From the NCBI RefSeq assembly GCF_003336245.1, contig NZ_QPHM01000001.1, positions 2,905,395 to 2,969,394 of the forward strand: a DNA stretch of 64,000 nucleotides, read 5' to 3'. Of this stretch, positions 25,174 to 33,462 are shown piece after piece. The notes under the pieces were generated by a model that saw only the letters and a program-made list of their open reading frames with translations, was not told where the DNA came from and made no database searches. A program made the translations under genes and the position numbers. The stretch is from Haloplanus salinus (GTDB lineage Archaea > Halobacteriota > Halobacteria > Halobacteriales > Haloferacaceae). Position 1 is the first letter of the stretch. Every line of letters begins with the position of its first letter.

Positions 25174-27636
25174 ATGGACTACCACGCCGCGGCGGACTTT
25201 CTTTCCGACCTCCGCCGCTTCGCGCTCGATCCGGGCACCGAGTCGATCCGGGAGCTACTGGCCTACCTCGACGACCCTCACGAGGGCGTCGCGTTCGTCC
25301 AGGTCGCCGGCTCGAACGGCAAAGGCAGCACCGCACGCATGACCGAGTCCATCCTCCGCGAGGCGGGCTACCGCACGGGGCTGTACACCTCACCCCATTT
25401 CGACGACATCCGGGAACGGGTCCGCGTCGACGGGCGGAAGATCACCGAATCCGCCGTCGTCGAGTTCGTCGATCGGGTGCGTCCGTTCCTGGTCGACCGC
25501 GCCGTCGAGGGCGATCCGCTCACCTCGTTCGAGACGCTCACGGCCATGAGTCTCTGGTACTTCGGTCGCTCGGACGTGGACGTGGCGGTGCTCGAAGTGG
25601 GCATGGGCGGCCGCCTCGACGCGACGAGCGTGGTCGATCCCGTCGCCGCCGCGGTGACCGCGGTGAGCCTCGAACACACCGAAGTGCTCGGCGACACGCT
25701 GGACGACATCGCCGCGGAGAAGGTGACCGTCGCCCCCGAGGACGCGCCGCTGGTGACGGGCGCGACCGGCGACTCGCTTGCGGCCGTCCGCCGGCACGCC
25801 CCCGACGCACGCACCGTCGGTCTCGCCGCGGAGTCGCCGGACGTGCGCGTCCGCTACGACGGCGTCGTCAACCACGCGGAAGCGGGCGTCGCCCTGACGG
25901 GGGACGACTGGAGCGTGGAGACGCGCGTTCCCCTCCCCGGCGCGTACCAGGCGCGGAACGCGGGGGTCGCCGCAACCCTGGCGCGACAGGTCGGCGGCGA
26001 CCGCGTGACCGAAGCGCATCTCGAACGCGGCCTCCGGAACGCCCACTGGCCCGGTCGGTTCGAAGTCGTCGAGCGTGACCCGCTGGTCGTCCTCGACGGC
26101 GCCCACAACCCCGATGCCTGCGGGGCCGTCGGGGAGACCCTCGCCGAGTACGACTACGACGACCTCCACCTCGTCTTCGGCGCGATGCACGACAAGGACC
26201 ACCGGTCGATGGTCGAAGCGCTCCCCCGGGCTGCGTCGGTGCGGACCTGCGCGCCGGCGCTCGAACGCGCTGCCGACCCCGCAGTGCTCGCCGCGTCCTT
26301 CGAGGCGGCTGGCGCCGAGGGGACCGTCGAATCCGCACACTCCGTCGCCGCCGCTCTCGACGCCGCCCGCGACGCCGCCGCCCCCGACGACTGCGTGCTC
26401 GTCGTCGGCTCGCTCTTTGCCGTCGCCGAGGCGCGGCGCCGGTGGTCGCGGCTCGCGATCACCCGCGCCGTCGACGACGACGACGACGCCCGGGCGGTGC
26501 TCGACCGCGCGCACCCCGACGCCGTCGACGCCGCGGCGGTGGCGGGCGAGAGCGCGAGCACCGTCGTGACCGTCCATCTCGACCGCCAGGAGGCGCGGGC
26601 GCTCGACCGCGCCGCCGGGCGCGTCGGCGCGGCCGCCGTCACCGCCGACTACCGCACCGGACGCGAACTCCGCGCCGCCGTCGTCGCCGGCACGAACGCC
26701 GAACTCCGGGCGCTCCTCGCGGCGCTCGACCGCCGGGGCCTGGCGAACGTCGCCGACACCTTGCGCCCGCGGATCGACGACGGGGGGACGGCGCCGTCGC
26801 CCGACCGCGACTACCCCTGGATCGAACGGCCGTCGGTCATGGGAATCCTGAACGTCACGCCGGACAGCTTCCACGACGGCGGTGAGTACTTCGACGCCTC
26901 GGTGGCCGTCGAGCGCGCCGAGGCGATGGTCGACGCGGGTGCCGACGTGATCGACGTGGGCGGCGAGAGCACGCGCCCCGGCGCCGACCCCGTCCCCGTC
27001 GAGGAGGAGATCGAGCGCGTCAAGCCCGTGATCGAGGCGCTCGACGACCTCGACGCGCTCGTGTCCATCGACACCCGGAAAGCGGCCGTCGGGCGGGCCG
27101 CCCTGGAGGCCGGCGCCGACATCCTCAACGACGTGACGGGGCTCGAAGATCCCGAGATGCGTTTTCTCGCCGCCGAGTTCGACGTGCCGGTGATCGTGAT
27201 GCACAGCATCGACGCGCCGGTCGTCCCCGGCAAGACCATCACCTACGACGACGTGGTGTCGGACGTGATCGACGAACTCGCGGAGCGGGTGGCGCTCGCG
27301 GAACGGGCAGGGCTGGACCGCGAGCAGGTGATCGTCGATCCCGGCCTGGGCTTCGGGAAGAGCAACGTCGAGAACTTCGAACTCCTCGATCGATTACCCG
27401 AGTTCCAAGCGCTCGGCTGTCCGCTTCTCCTCGGCCACTCCCACAAGTCGATGTTCGCCCACGTCGGGCAGGAGTCCGGCGAGCGTCTCCCCGCGACGGT
27501 CGCGGCGACGGCGCTGGCGGTCGACCGCGGCGCCGACATCGTGCGCGTCCACGACGTGGTCGAGAACGTCGCCGCCGTCCGCACCGCCGTCGCGACGGCG
27601 GACGCGGCGGGCGTCCCCGACGACTGGCGGGCGTAG
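25174..27636 (+). CDS. folCP: Folylpolyglutamate/dihydrofolate synthase - dihydropteroate synthase fusion
   Basis: An 820-residue bifunctional folate enzyme. Residues about 1-430 are FolC-like: P-loop VAGSNGKGSTAR, LEVGMGGRLDATSVV, SLEHTEVLGDT and DGAHNPDACGAV. Residues about 550-820 are FolP: signature MGILNVTPDSFHDGG, DVGGESTRPGA, SIDTRKAAV, LNDVTGLED and VDPGLGFGKSNVENF. The roughly 120-residue linker between them has no clear catalytic motif. This fusion is known from haloarchaea. Start ATG 25174 (MDYHAAADFL) was chosen over GTG 25138 because of the TATA spacing and the family N-terminus. It makes dihydropteroate and adds glutamate to the folate product. Confidence 0.93.
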   Translation: MDYHAAADFLSDLRRFALDPGTESIRELLAYLDDPHEGVAFVQVAGSNGKGSTARMTESILREAGYRTGLYTSPHFDDIRERVRVDGRKITESAVVEFVDRVRPFLVDRAVEGDPLTSFETLTAMSLWYFGRSDVDVAVLEVGMGGRLDATSVVDPVAAAVTAVSLEHTEVLGDTLDDIAAEKVTVAPEDAPLVTGATGDSLAAVRRHAPDARTVGLAAESPDVRVRYDGVVNHAEAGVALTGDDWSVETRVPLPGAYQARNAGVAATLARQVGGDRVTEAHLERGLRNAHWPGRFEVVERDPLVVLDGAHNPDACGAVGETLAEYDYDDLHLVFGAMHDKDHRSMVEALPRAASVRTCAPALERAADPAVLAASFEAAGAEGTVESAHSVAAALDAARDAAAPDDCVLVVGSLFAVAEARRRWSRLAITRAVDDDDDARAVLDRAHPDAVDAAAVAGESASTVVTVHLDRQEARALDRAAGRVGAAAVTADYRTGRELRAAVVAGTNAELRALLAALDRRGLANVADTLRPRIDDGGTAPSPDRDYPWIERPSVMGILNVTPDSFHDGGEYFDASVAVERAEAMVDAGADVIDVGGESTRPGADPVPVEEEIERVKPVIEALDDLDALVSIDTRKAAVGRAALEAGADILNDVTGLEDPEMRFLAAEFDVPVIVMHSIDAPVVPGKTITYDDVVSDVIDELAERVALAERAGLDREQVIVDPGLGFGKSNVENFELLDRLPEFQALGCPLLLGHSHKSMFAHVGQESGERLPATVAATALAVDRGADIVRVHDVVENVAAVRTAVATADAAGVPDDWRA

Positions 27637-27644
27637 CACGCCGA

Positions 27645-27652
27645 CTTTAACC
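27645..27652 (+). promoter_or_regulatory. TATA box of the NRDE gene
   Basis: ctttaacc centred about 28 bases before GTG 27676, predicting a leaderless transcript beginning at or next to the start codon. Confidence 0.55.
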
Positions 27653-27675
27653 ACCCGGCACCCCTACCCCGTCCC

Positions 27676-28452
27676 GTGTGCACCCTGACGCTCGCGTGGC
27701 AGGTGTTCCCCGATTCGCCGGTCGTCGTCGCCGCCAACCGCGACGAACGGCGTGACCGGCCCTCGGAGCCGCCGCGCCGAACCGAGTCGAACCCGGCCGT
27801 CGTCGCTCCGCGCGACGCCCGCGCCGGCGGGACGTGGATCGGCTACAACGACGCCGGCGTCTTCGTCGGCATCACGAACCGCCCCGTCGACGGGGCGACG
27901 CCCGAACGCTCCCGCGGCCTCCTCGTCGCCGACGCGCTTCGGGAACCGGACGCCACGTCGGCCGCTCGTCTCGTCGAACGGTCGGCCGACGCCCACGACT
28001 ACGACGGCTACAACCTCGTCGTCGCCGACGCGAACGCCGCCTTCCTGTTCGAGTGGGACGGCCATCTCCGGGTGACTCAACTCGATCCCGGCGTCCACGT
28101 CGTCGTCAACAGCGGCGCGGCGCTGGGTGGCGGCGGCGCCGTCACCGACGCCTTCGCGACTCCCAACGACCCCGGACGTGCGGACCGAGCGATCGAACGG
28201 GCCGAGAGCGCCCGCGCGGTCCGGACGGCGCTGACCCCCGAACCGGGGGAGGGGGCGACCGCGTGGCTCGACCGGGCGGCGGCGGTCCTCGCCGACCACG
28301 AGTTCGGCGTCTGCCTCCACGAGAACGGCTACGGAACCCGGTCGTCGTCGCTGATCCGTCTCGGCGACCGCGACGAGTATCGGTTCGCCCCCGGGCCGCC
28401 GTGCGAGACGGCGTACGAGCCGGTCGCGACCGACGCCGACAGCAGTGTTTAG
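27676..28452 (+). CDS. NRDE-family (TANGO2-like) protein
   Basis: A 258-residue protein with the N-terminal MCTL, the family's conserved Cys2 (candidate N-terminal nucleophile), then AANRDERRDRPSEPP, the NRDE motif itself, and GGTWIGYNDAGVFVGITNR. These define the NRDE/TANGO2 family, linked in eukaryotes to heme or lipid handling; the archaeal role is unknown. Start is GTG 27676, directly followed by the Cys codon, and a TATA element lies 28 bases upstream. Length is normal for the family. It is followed by a 334-base gap with strong hairpins. Confidence 0.9.
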   Translation: MCTLTLAWQVFPDSPVVVAANRDERRDRPSEPPRRTESNPAVVAPRDARAGGTWIGYNDAGVFVGITNRPVDGATPERSRGLLVADALREPDATSAARLVERSADAHDYDGYNLVVADANAAFLFEWDGHLRVTQLDPGVHVVVNSGAALGGGGAVTDAFATPNDPGRADRAIERAESARAVRTALTPEPGEGATAWLDRAAAVLADHEFGVCLHENGYGTRSSSLIRLGDRDEYRFAPGPPCETAYEPVATDADSSV

Positions 28453-28484
28453 AGAAGCTTGTGAAACTGGGACCACCTCGAAAG

Positions 28485-28652
28485 CCCCGACTCGCTGGCG
28501 TCGGGGGTAGCGAGGCGACTCCGTCGCCTCGGCGTCTCCGCTAGCGAAGCGAGTGGATGGCAGGAAAGGCGAGCGGAGCGAGTCTTTCCGCGACCCCGGA
28601 CGTTCACGAGAGCTTCGCTCTCGTGAGCCAACCAGAACCCGACGGGTTCTGG
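28485..28652. repeat. Cluster of inverted repeats with short loops
   Basis: Within 168 bases I can pair five stems. ccccgac 28485-28491 pairs with gtcgggg 28500-28506. cgaggcgac 28511-28519 pairs with gtcgcctcg 28523-28531 (loop 3). ggaaag 28563-28568 pairs with ctttcc 28584-28589. tcacgagagc 28604-28613 pairs with gctctcgtga 28617-28626 (loop 3). ccagaaccc 28632-28640 pairs with gggttctgg 28644-28652 (loop 3). No coding frame or known RNA family fits. It fills most of the 28453-28727 gap; the rest of that gap holds nothing I can name until the TATA box at 28728. Confidence 0.75.
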
Positions 28653-28727
28653 GGACGCCGGGGGCGTTCGAGGTGTCCACAATCCGATTGCGCTACTCTA
28701 CACAGTGCCGACGCCGACGAAGGCCAA

Positions 28728-28735
28728 GTTTAAAC
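28728..28735 (+). promoter_or_regulatory. TATA box upstream of the leader ORF and HTH gene
   Basis: gtttaaac, itself palindromic, centred 27 bases before ATG 28758, so the predicted transcript starts at the leader ORF rather than at the HTH start. Confidence 0.6.
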
Positions 28736-28757
28736 CCACGCCACGATTGGTGAGGAT

Positions 28758-28790
28758 ATGTTCCGGACCACGTGGGAGGGCTGCCGATGA
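28758..28790 (+). CDS. Ten-codon leader ORF (MFRTTWEGCR)
   Basis: ATG 28758 is 27 bases after a TATA box, the spacing of a leaderless haloarchaeal start. The ten-residue frame ends in TGA 28788-28790, which overlaps the ATG (28787) of the HTH gene in the ATGA pattern. Either it is a real upstream ORF that couples translation, or the RNA simply has a 30-base leader containing the ribosome site gggagg near 28775. It is too short to judge by composition. Confidence 0.4.
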   Translation: MFRTTWEGCR

Positions 28791-29137
28791 GCGCAGTCGG
28801 TGATGCCGACCTCTCGGCCGACGAACGCGCGGCGCTCGAAATCGTCCTCGACGCCCGCGGCATCCACCAGAGCGAACTGTGGAAGGAGCTCGACGTCTCG
28901 TCCCGGAAGGGGAGCCGTCTCGCCGAATCGCTGGTCGAACAGGGGCTGATCCAGCGCGAAGAGACCGTCTACCAGGGGCACAACACCTACCTCCTGATGC
29001 CGACCGCCCGTGACCTGGATTTCGCCCTCCTCATGGCCGGCGACATGCTCTCGCCGTTCATCGGCGAGGAGGAAGTCGACCCCCGGAGTGACGCGTTCTC
29101 GCAGTGGCTGATGAACCTCGCGTACGAAGAGTACTGA
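28787..29137 (+). CDS. Small winged-HTH transcriptional regulator
   Basis: A 116-residue protein with a MarR/Lrp-like winged helix: LDARGIHQSELWKELDV, SSRKGSRLAESLVEQGLIQ and the wing REETVYQGHNTYLLMP. The C-terminal helix (DLDFALLMAGDMLSPFIG) probably dimerises. ATG 28787 is used because it overlaps the leader ORF stop and follows a gggaggg ribosome site. The gene is convergent with the proteasome alpha operon. Its targets are unknown; autoregulation through the palindromic TATA region or the hairpins is possible but not shown. Confidence 0.85.
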   Translation: MSAVGDADLSADERAALEIVLDARGIHQSELWKELDVSSRKGSRLAESLVEQGLIQREETVYQGHNTYLLMPTARDLDFALLMAGDMLSPFIGEEEVDPRSDAFSQWLMNLAYEEY

Positions 29138-29257
29138 GCGGTAGCGTCGTTCGCTGACTCGCCGCGACGGCCGACCGGAACCGACGCCGTCGGCCGCGGC
29201 GGTGACGGCTCGGGTCGTCGACGTCGATGAGAACGGAGACCGCAGGCGACGGACGGG

Positions 29258-30016
<759 letters not shown>

Positions 30017-30020
30017 TGTA

Positions 30021-30512
30021 TCACGTTGACTCTGAATCGAGATCGAGTTCGGTCGCGCCCGTGAATCCGTCCGGCCCGTCAACGTCCACGTTGCCGTCAC
30101 GGACGTAGCCACGCCGACGGTCGTTCTCGAACACGACGCGTCTCTCGACCCGCACTCCGGCCCGGCGTCCTAAATACCTTTCTTCACAAGTCCGGACCGT
30201 CCCCGAGACGCCGCGGACGTGGAGACCGACCGGGTGGCCGTCCACCTCGCTCACACAGGCCAGCGCCGCCCGTGCCGGCCCCACCTCGCCGCGCCGCGCT
30301 CGCACCACCGCCTCCCCCGTGCCGTCCTCGAACCTGAAGTGTAGGACGCGGCAGTCGGCGTCCGCGCTCCCCGGGTCGCCCAGCAGGTTGCCCGCCGCGT
30401 ACCACACCGCCCGCTGGAAGTCCGAGCGAGAGATGTCGGCGTCGGGCCACGCCTCCAACGCTACGGCGAGGTAGCGCCACCGCGGCTGGAGGTGTTTTGG
30501 GAGGTGTTTCAT
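30021..30512 (-). CDS. rnp2: Ribonuclease P protein component 2 (Pop5/Rpp14)
   Basis: A 163-residue protein of the Rpp14/Pop5 family, a protein subunit of archaeal RNase P that helps the catalytic RNA cleave pre-tRNA 5' leaders. Visible: MKHLPKHLQPRWRYLAV at the N-terminus, then RSDFQRAVWYAAGNLLG and the central strand block CRVLHFRFEDGTGEAVVR. The C-terminal about 40 residues, after CEERYLG, are a haloarchaeal extension. ATG 30512 overlaps the rnp3 stop by 4 bases, consistent with the two subunits being made together. Confidence 0.92.
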   Translation of the reverse strand: MKHLPKHLQPRWRYLAVALEAWPDADISRSDFQRAVWYAAGNLLGDPGSADADCRVLHFRFEDGTGEAVVRARRGEVGPARAALACVSEVDGHPVGLHVRGVSGTVRTCEERYLGRRAGVRVERRVVFENDRRRGYVRDGNVDVDGPDGFTGATELDLDSEST

Positions 30513-31198
30513 CCGTCGTAGCGCCCCCGTTCGACCCCCGGTTCGACGAACGCCTCGGACCGCCGGTGACGGTTGCGGTCGGCGAGTTCGCCCCACTCGC
30601 GCAGCCCGGCCCGAACCGTCTCGGGGTCGAAGCCGACCGCCTCGCCGACGGCGACCAGTTCCCGCGACGCCCGGAGTTCGAGATGCGACGCCGGGTTGGC
30701 GCTGACGAGAAAGGGGGCGCCGGCGTCCGCGACGACTTCCCGGAGTTTGCGCAGGTCGCGGAGCGCCCGCACGCGTTCGCCGCCGGTCGTCCGCAGCACC
30801 GGCCCGAAGTCGAACTCGATCCGGACGCCGTTCGCGGCGGCACGGTTGGCGAGGACGTGGTTCACGTCGCCGTCGCCGGCCATCGGGCGCGCGAGCACGT
30901 CGACGCGCTCCTGTTCGACGGCGAAGCGATTGAGACGATCGGTGCCACCGCGGACCGAGAGAAGGGTGTGATCGGGTCGCAGGCCACCGACGGCGCCGCT
31001 CGCGCCTTCGGGATCCGACGCCGCTATCTCGACGGCGTCGACGACGTCGATGCCCGACGCCTCACGGATCGCGGGGTAGTCCGGCGCCGCGTCCCGTGCT
31101 CGGATCACCACGCCGTCGTAGCCCATGCGTGCGGCCGTCGCGGCGACGCGCGCGGCCGTCGCGGCGCCGTCGGGGTGGGCGTGGACCGCCTCGTACAT
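30509..31198 (-). CDS. rnp3: Ribonuclease P protein component 3 (Rpp30)
   Basis: A 229-residue TIM-barrel protein of the Rpp30 family, the partner of Pop5 in archaeal RNase P. Blocks: MYEAVHAHPDG, MGYDGVVIRARD, IEFDFGPVLRTTGGERVRAL and APFLVSANPASHLELRASREL. The start was set at ATG 31198 because MYEAVHAHPDG is the family N-terminus; GTG 31210 is an in-frame alternative adding four residues. First gene of the rnp3-rnp2-psmA unit. Confidence 0.92.
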   Translation of the reverse strand: MYEAVHAHPDGAATAARVAATAARMGYDGVVIRARDAAPDYPAIREASGIDVVDAVEIAASDPEGASGAVGGLRPDHTLLSVRGGTDRLNRFAVEQERVDVLARPMAGDGDVNHVLANRAAANGVRIEFDFGPVLRTTGGERVRALRDLRKLREVVADAGAPFLVSANPASHLELRASRELVAVGEAVGFDPETVRAGLREWGELADRNRHRRSEAFVEPGVERGRYDG

Positions 31199-31238
31199 GC
31201 CTCCGTCCACTCGCCCCGGGCGCTTGGGGGTTGCGCTT

Positions 31239-31427
31239 CTAGCACTCGTCTAGGACGCCGCCGTCCAGTTCGGCGTCCGCGTCGACGGCGACGGCGTGGC
31301 GTCGGTCGTCGCGGTTGTCGACGCGAAGGGCGATACTTCCGGACCGCAGGCCGCCGAGACAGCCCACGAAACCGACGAGTGCGGTCGTCCCGGTGGCTCG
31401 AAGGAGGGCACGACGACTGGGGATCAT
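31239..31427 (-). CDS. Short Tat-type lipoprotein
   Basis: A 62-residue frame starting MIPSRRALLRATG, with a twin-arginine motif, then a hydrophobic stretch TTALVGFVGC, whose Cys would be lipidated, then a Gly-rich turn and an acidic beta-like segment (SGSIALRVDNRDDRRHAV) ending in DEC. This is the usual layout of haloarchaeal Tat lipoproteins but far shorter than most, so it may be a mini-protein or a 3'-truncated gene. It sits between rnp3 and dapE on the same strand. No homologue can be named. Confidence 0.55.
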   Translation of the reverse strand: MIPSRRALLRATGTTALVGFVGCLGGLRSGSIALRVDNRDDRRHAVAVDADAELDGGVLDEC

Positions 31428-31459
31428 AGGTCGGCACGGCGTCCCAAACGGCAAAAACT

Positions 31460-32584
31460 TCAGCCGAGCAGCCCGCCGAGGGCGTCGGTCAGCGCCGTCG
31501 CCGCGCGCTCCACCTCGGCGATACGGACGTACTCGCGGTCGGCGTGGGCGACGGGGCCAGCGTCGTCCGCGAGGACGCCGGGACCGAACACGACGGTCGG
31601 CGCCGGCGCGAAGTACGAGGCTTCGGTGGCGGCGGTGAACGGGCGGATGGCGCCGGCGGCGCCGTCGGTCACGCGCTCGGCCGCCGCGGACAGGTACCGG
31701 ACGACCGGTTCGTCGTCGTCGGTTGCGAACGCTTCGAGAAACGGCGTCGGGCGCTCGGTGGGCGCGAAGTCGACGCCGACGGGGGCGGGCGTGGCGTCGT
31801 CGACGGCGCGTTCGAGTGCGGCCGCGAACCCGGCGGCCGTCTCAGGCGGCACGCTCCGCCGGTCGACGGTGATCGCACAGTCGGCGGGCACTTGATTCGT
31901 CGCCTCGCCGCCGGCGATCACCGTCGGCGTCAGCGTCGCCGGCCCGAGGTCGGGATGGGGGTCGCGCGCGGCGTCGAAGGTCCGAACCGCCGCCAACGCG
32001 TCCTCCGCGGCGGCGACGGCGTTCACCCCCGACGCCGGTTCGGCGGCGTGGGCGTTCCGCCCCGAGAGGCGGACCGTCCCCTCGAAGCGCCCCTTCGCGG
32101 CCGTACACACGTCGAGACCGGTGGGCTCGCCGACGACGTAGTAGTCCGCGGTGGCCGACTCGACGCCGGGCAGGACCGAGAGGTCGAGCGCCGCCGCGCC
32201 GGTCGAGTACACCTCCTCGTCCGGCGTGATGGCGAGGGTGAGCCGGCCGCCGTCGCCGCCGTAGGCGAAGAAGGCCGCGAGCATGGCCGCGAGCGGTCCC
32301 TTCGCGTCGCAGGCGCCGCGGCCGTGGATCACGCCGTCGGCGCGGTCGTATGGGACGTGGGGCGACACGGTGTCGACGTGGGTGTTCAACACGACGTGTG
32401 GCGATCCCGACCCCGTCGTGGCGAGCGTGTTCCCCGCGCCGTCGACGAGGGGGTCGGCGCCGTGCTCCGCGAGGGTCTCGACCAGAACGTCGCGCATCTC
32501 GGTCACGTCCTCGTGGGAGGCGATGCGGACGGCCGAATCGAGGAACCCGACGGGGTCGAAGGCGCCGTCGACCCGCCCGCTCAC
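31460..32584 (-). CDS. dapE: Succinyl-diaminopimelate desuccinylase-like M20 peptidase
   Basis: A 374-residue M20 metallopeptidase. Zinc-site motifs: NTHVDTVSPH, GRGACDAKGPLAAM (bridging Asp), TPDEEVYSTG (Glu-Glu, catalytic) and GEPTGLDVCTAAKG; the lid domain begins at RFEGTVRLSGRNAHAAEP. It removes the succinyl (or acetyl) group from N-acyl-LL-diaminopimelate. ATG 32584 overlaps dapF by 4 bases as the last gene of the lysine operon. M20 enzymes are hard to tell apart by sequence; the operon makes DapE the best call over other deacylases. Confidence 0.9.
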   Translation of the reverse strand: MSGRVDGAFDPVGFLDSAVRIASHEDVTEMRDVLVETLAEHGADPLVDGAGNTLATTGSGSPHVVLNTHVDTVSPHVPYDRADGVIHGRGACDAKGPLAAMLAAFFAYGGDGGRLTLAITPDEEVYSTGAAALDLSVLPGVESATADYYVVGEPTGLDVCTAAKGRFEGTVRLSGRNAHAAEPASGVNAVAAAEDALAAVRTFDAARDPHPDLGPATLTPTVIAGGEATNQVPADCAITVDRRSVPPETAAGFAAALERAVDDATPAPVGVDFAPTERPTPFLEAFATDDDEPVVRYLSAAAERVTDGAAGAIRPFTAATEASYFAPAPTVVFGPGVLADDAGPVAHADREYVRIAEVERAATALTDALGGLLG

Positions 32585-33462
32585 GCCGGCACCTCCAACT
32601 CGACTGCGAACTCGCGTTCGACGGGGCCGGTGAGCGTCGCTGGCCCGTCGTCGGGGACGACGATCACGAGGTCGCCACCGGGCGGCGACACCCGAACCGG
32701 TCCTTCAGTGTCGAGGCGGCCGGTTCGTTTCGCGGCGGCGACCAGCGCGACGGCACCGGTCCCGCAGGCCAGCGTCTCGCCCTCGACGCCGCGCTCGAAG
32801 GTGCGCTGGCGGAAGGCGGCCGGGTCGCCGGGCGCCCCATCGGTCGCCTCGTCGCCCACCTCGACCCGTGCGGCGAGCGTGACGTTCGCGCCCTCGGGGA
32901 AGGCGTCGGCGTGACGGATCGGCGGCGCGACGGTGTCGAGGGCCACCGCGTCCACGTCGTCGACGAACGCGACGGCGTGGGGGACGCCCGTGTTGACGAC
33001 GGTGACGGGAAGCCCCGCCACCGCCCCGTCGATCAGCGGGCCGTCGTGGTCGTGAGCGAGGGGCACGTCAGCCGGGTCGAACGACGGGACGCCCATCTCG
33101 ACGGTGACGCCCTCGTTCCGGACGACGGCGTGGCGGTCGCCAGCGGGCGTCTCGATCAGGACGTCGCGGGCGCCCGTCTCGCGGGCGGCCCAAACGGCAG
33201 TGACGCGCGCGCCGTTCCCGCACATCTCGGCGGTCGAGCCGTCGGGCTGGACGAGCGTCATCGTCACCCGGACGGGCGACGCCGTGGGATCGAGGTCCAG
33301 AAAGAGGGCGCCGTCCGCGCCGGTTCGCTCCCCGTCGACGCCCGTCTCGCGGTCGCAGTAGCGCTTCGCGAACGCCGCGCGGTCCGGGACCGGCGCACTG
33401 GCGGGAAGGACGAGAAAGTCGTTCTCGGTGCCGTGGTACTTCTCGGCGGTAACGGCGGTCAT
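32581..33462 (-). CDS. dapF: Diaminopimelate epimerase
   Basis: A 293-residue epimerase that interconverts LL- and meso-diaminopimelate. Both catalytic cysteines are present, in MCGNGAR and in LACGTGAVAL, with the two-fold repeated fold around them. N-terminal block VTAEKYHGTENDFLVL is typical. Start ATG 33462 overlaps the lysA stop and its own stop overlaps the dapE start, so expression is tightly coupled within the operon. Cytoplasmic, cofactor-free enzyme. Confidence 0.95.
   Translation of the reverse strand: MTAVTAEKYHGTENDFLVLPASAPVPDRAAFAKRYCDRETGVDGERTGADGALFLDLDPTASPVRVTMTLVQPDGSTAEMCGNGARVTAVWAARETGARDVLIETPAGDRHAVVRNEGVTVEMGVPSFDPADVPLAHDHDGPLIDGAVAGLPVTVVNTGVPHAVAFVDDVDAVALDTVAPPIRHADAFPEGANVTLAARVEVGDEATDGAPGDPAAFRQRTFERGVEGETLACGTGAVALVAAAKRTGRLDTEGPVRVSPPGGDLVIVVPDDGPATLTGPVEREFAVELEVPA

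Noticed and set aside
23331..27204. Long minus-strand frames opposite the Agl23-like and folCP genes
   Set aside because: Antisense to well-supported genes, with repetitive Arg/Glu/Val composition and no recognisable domain.
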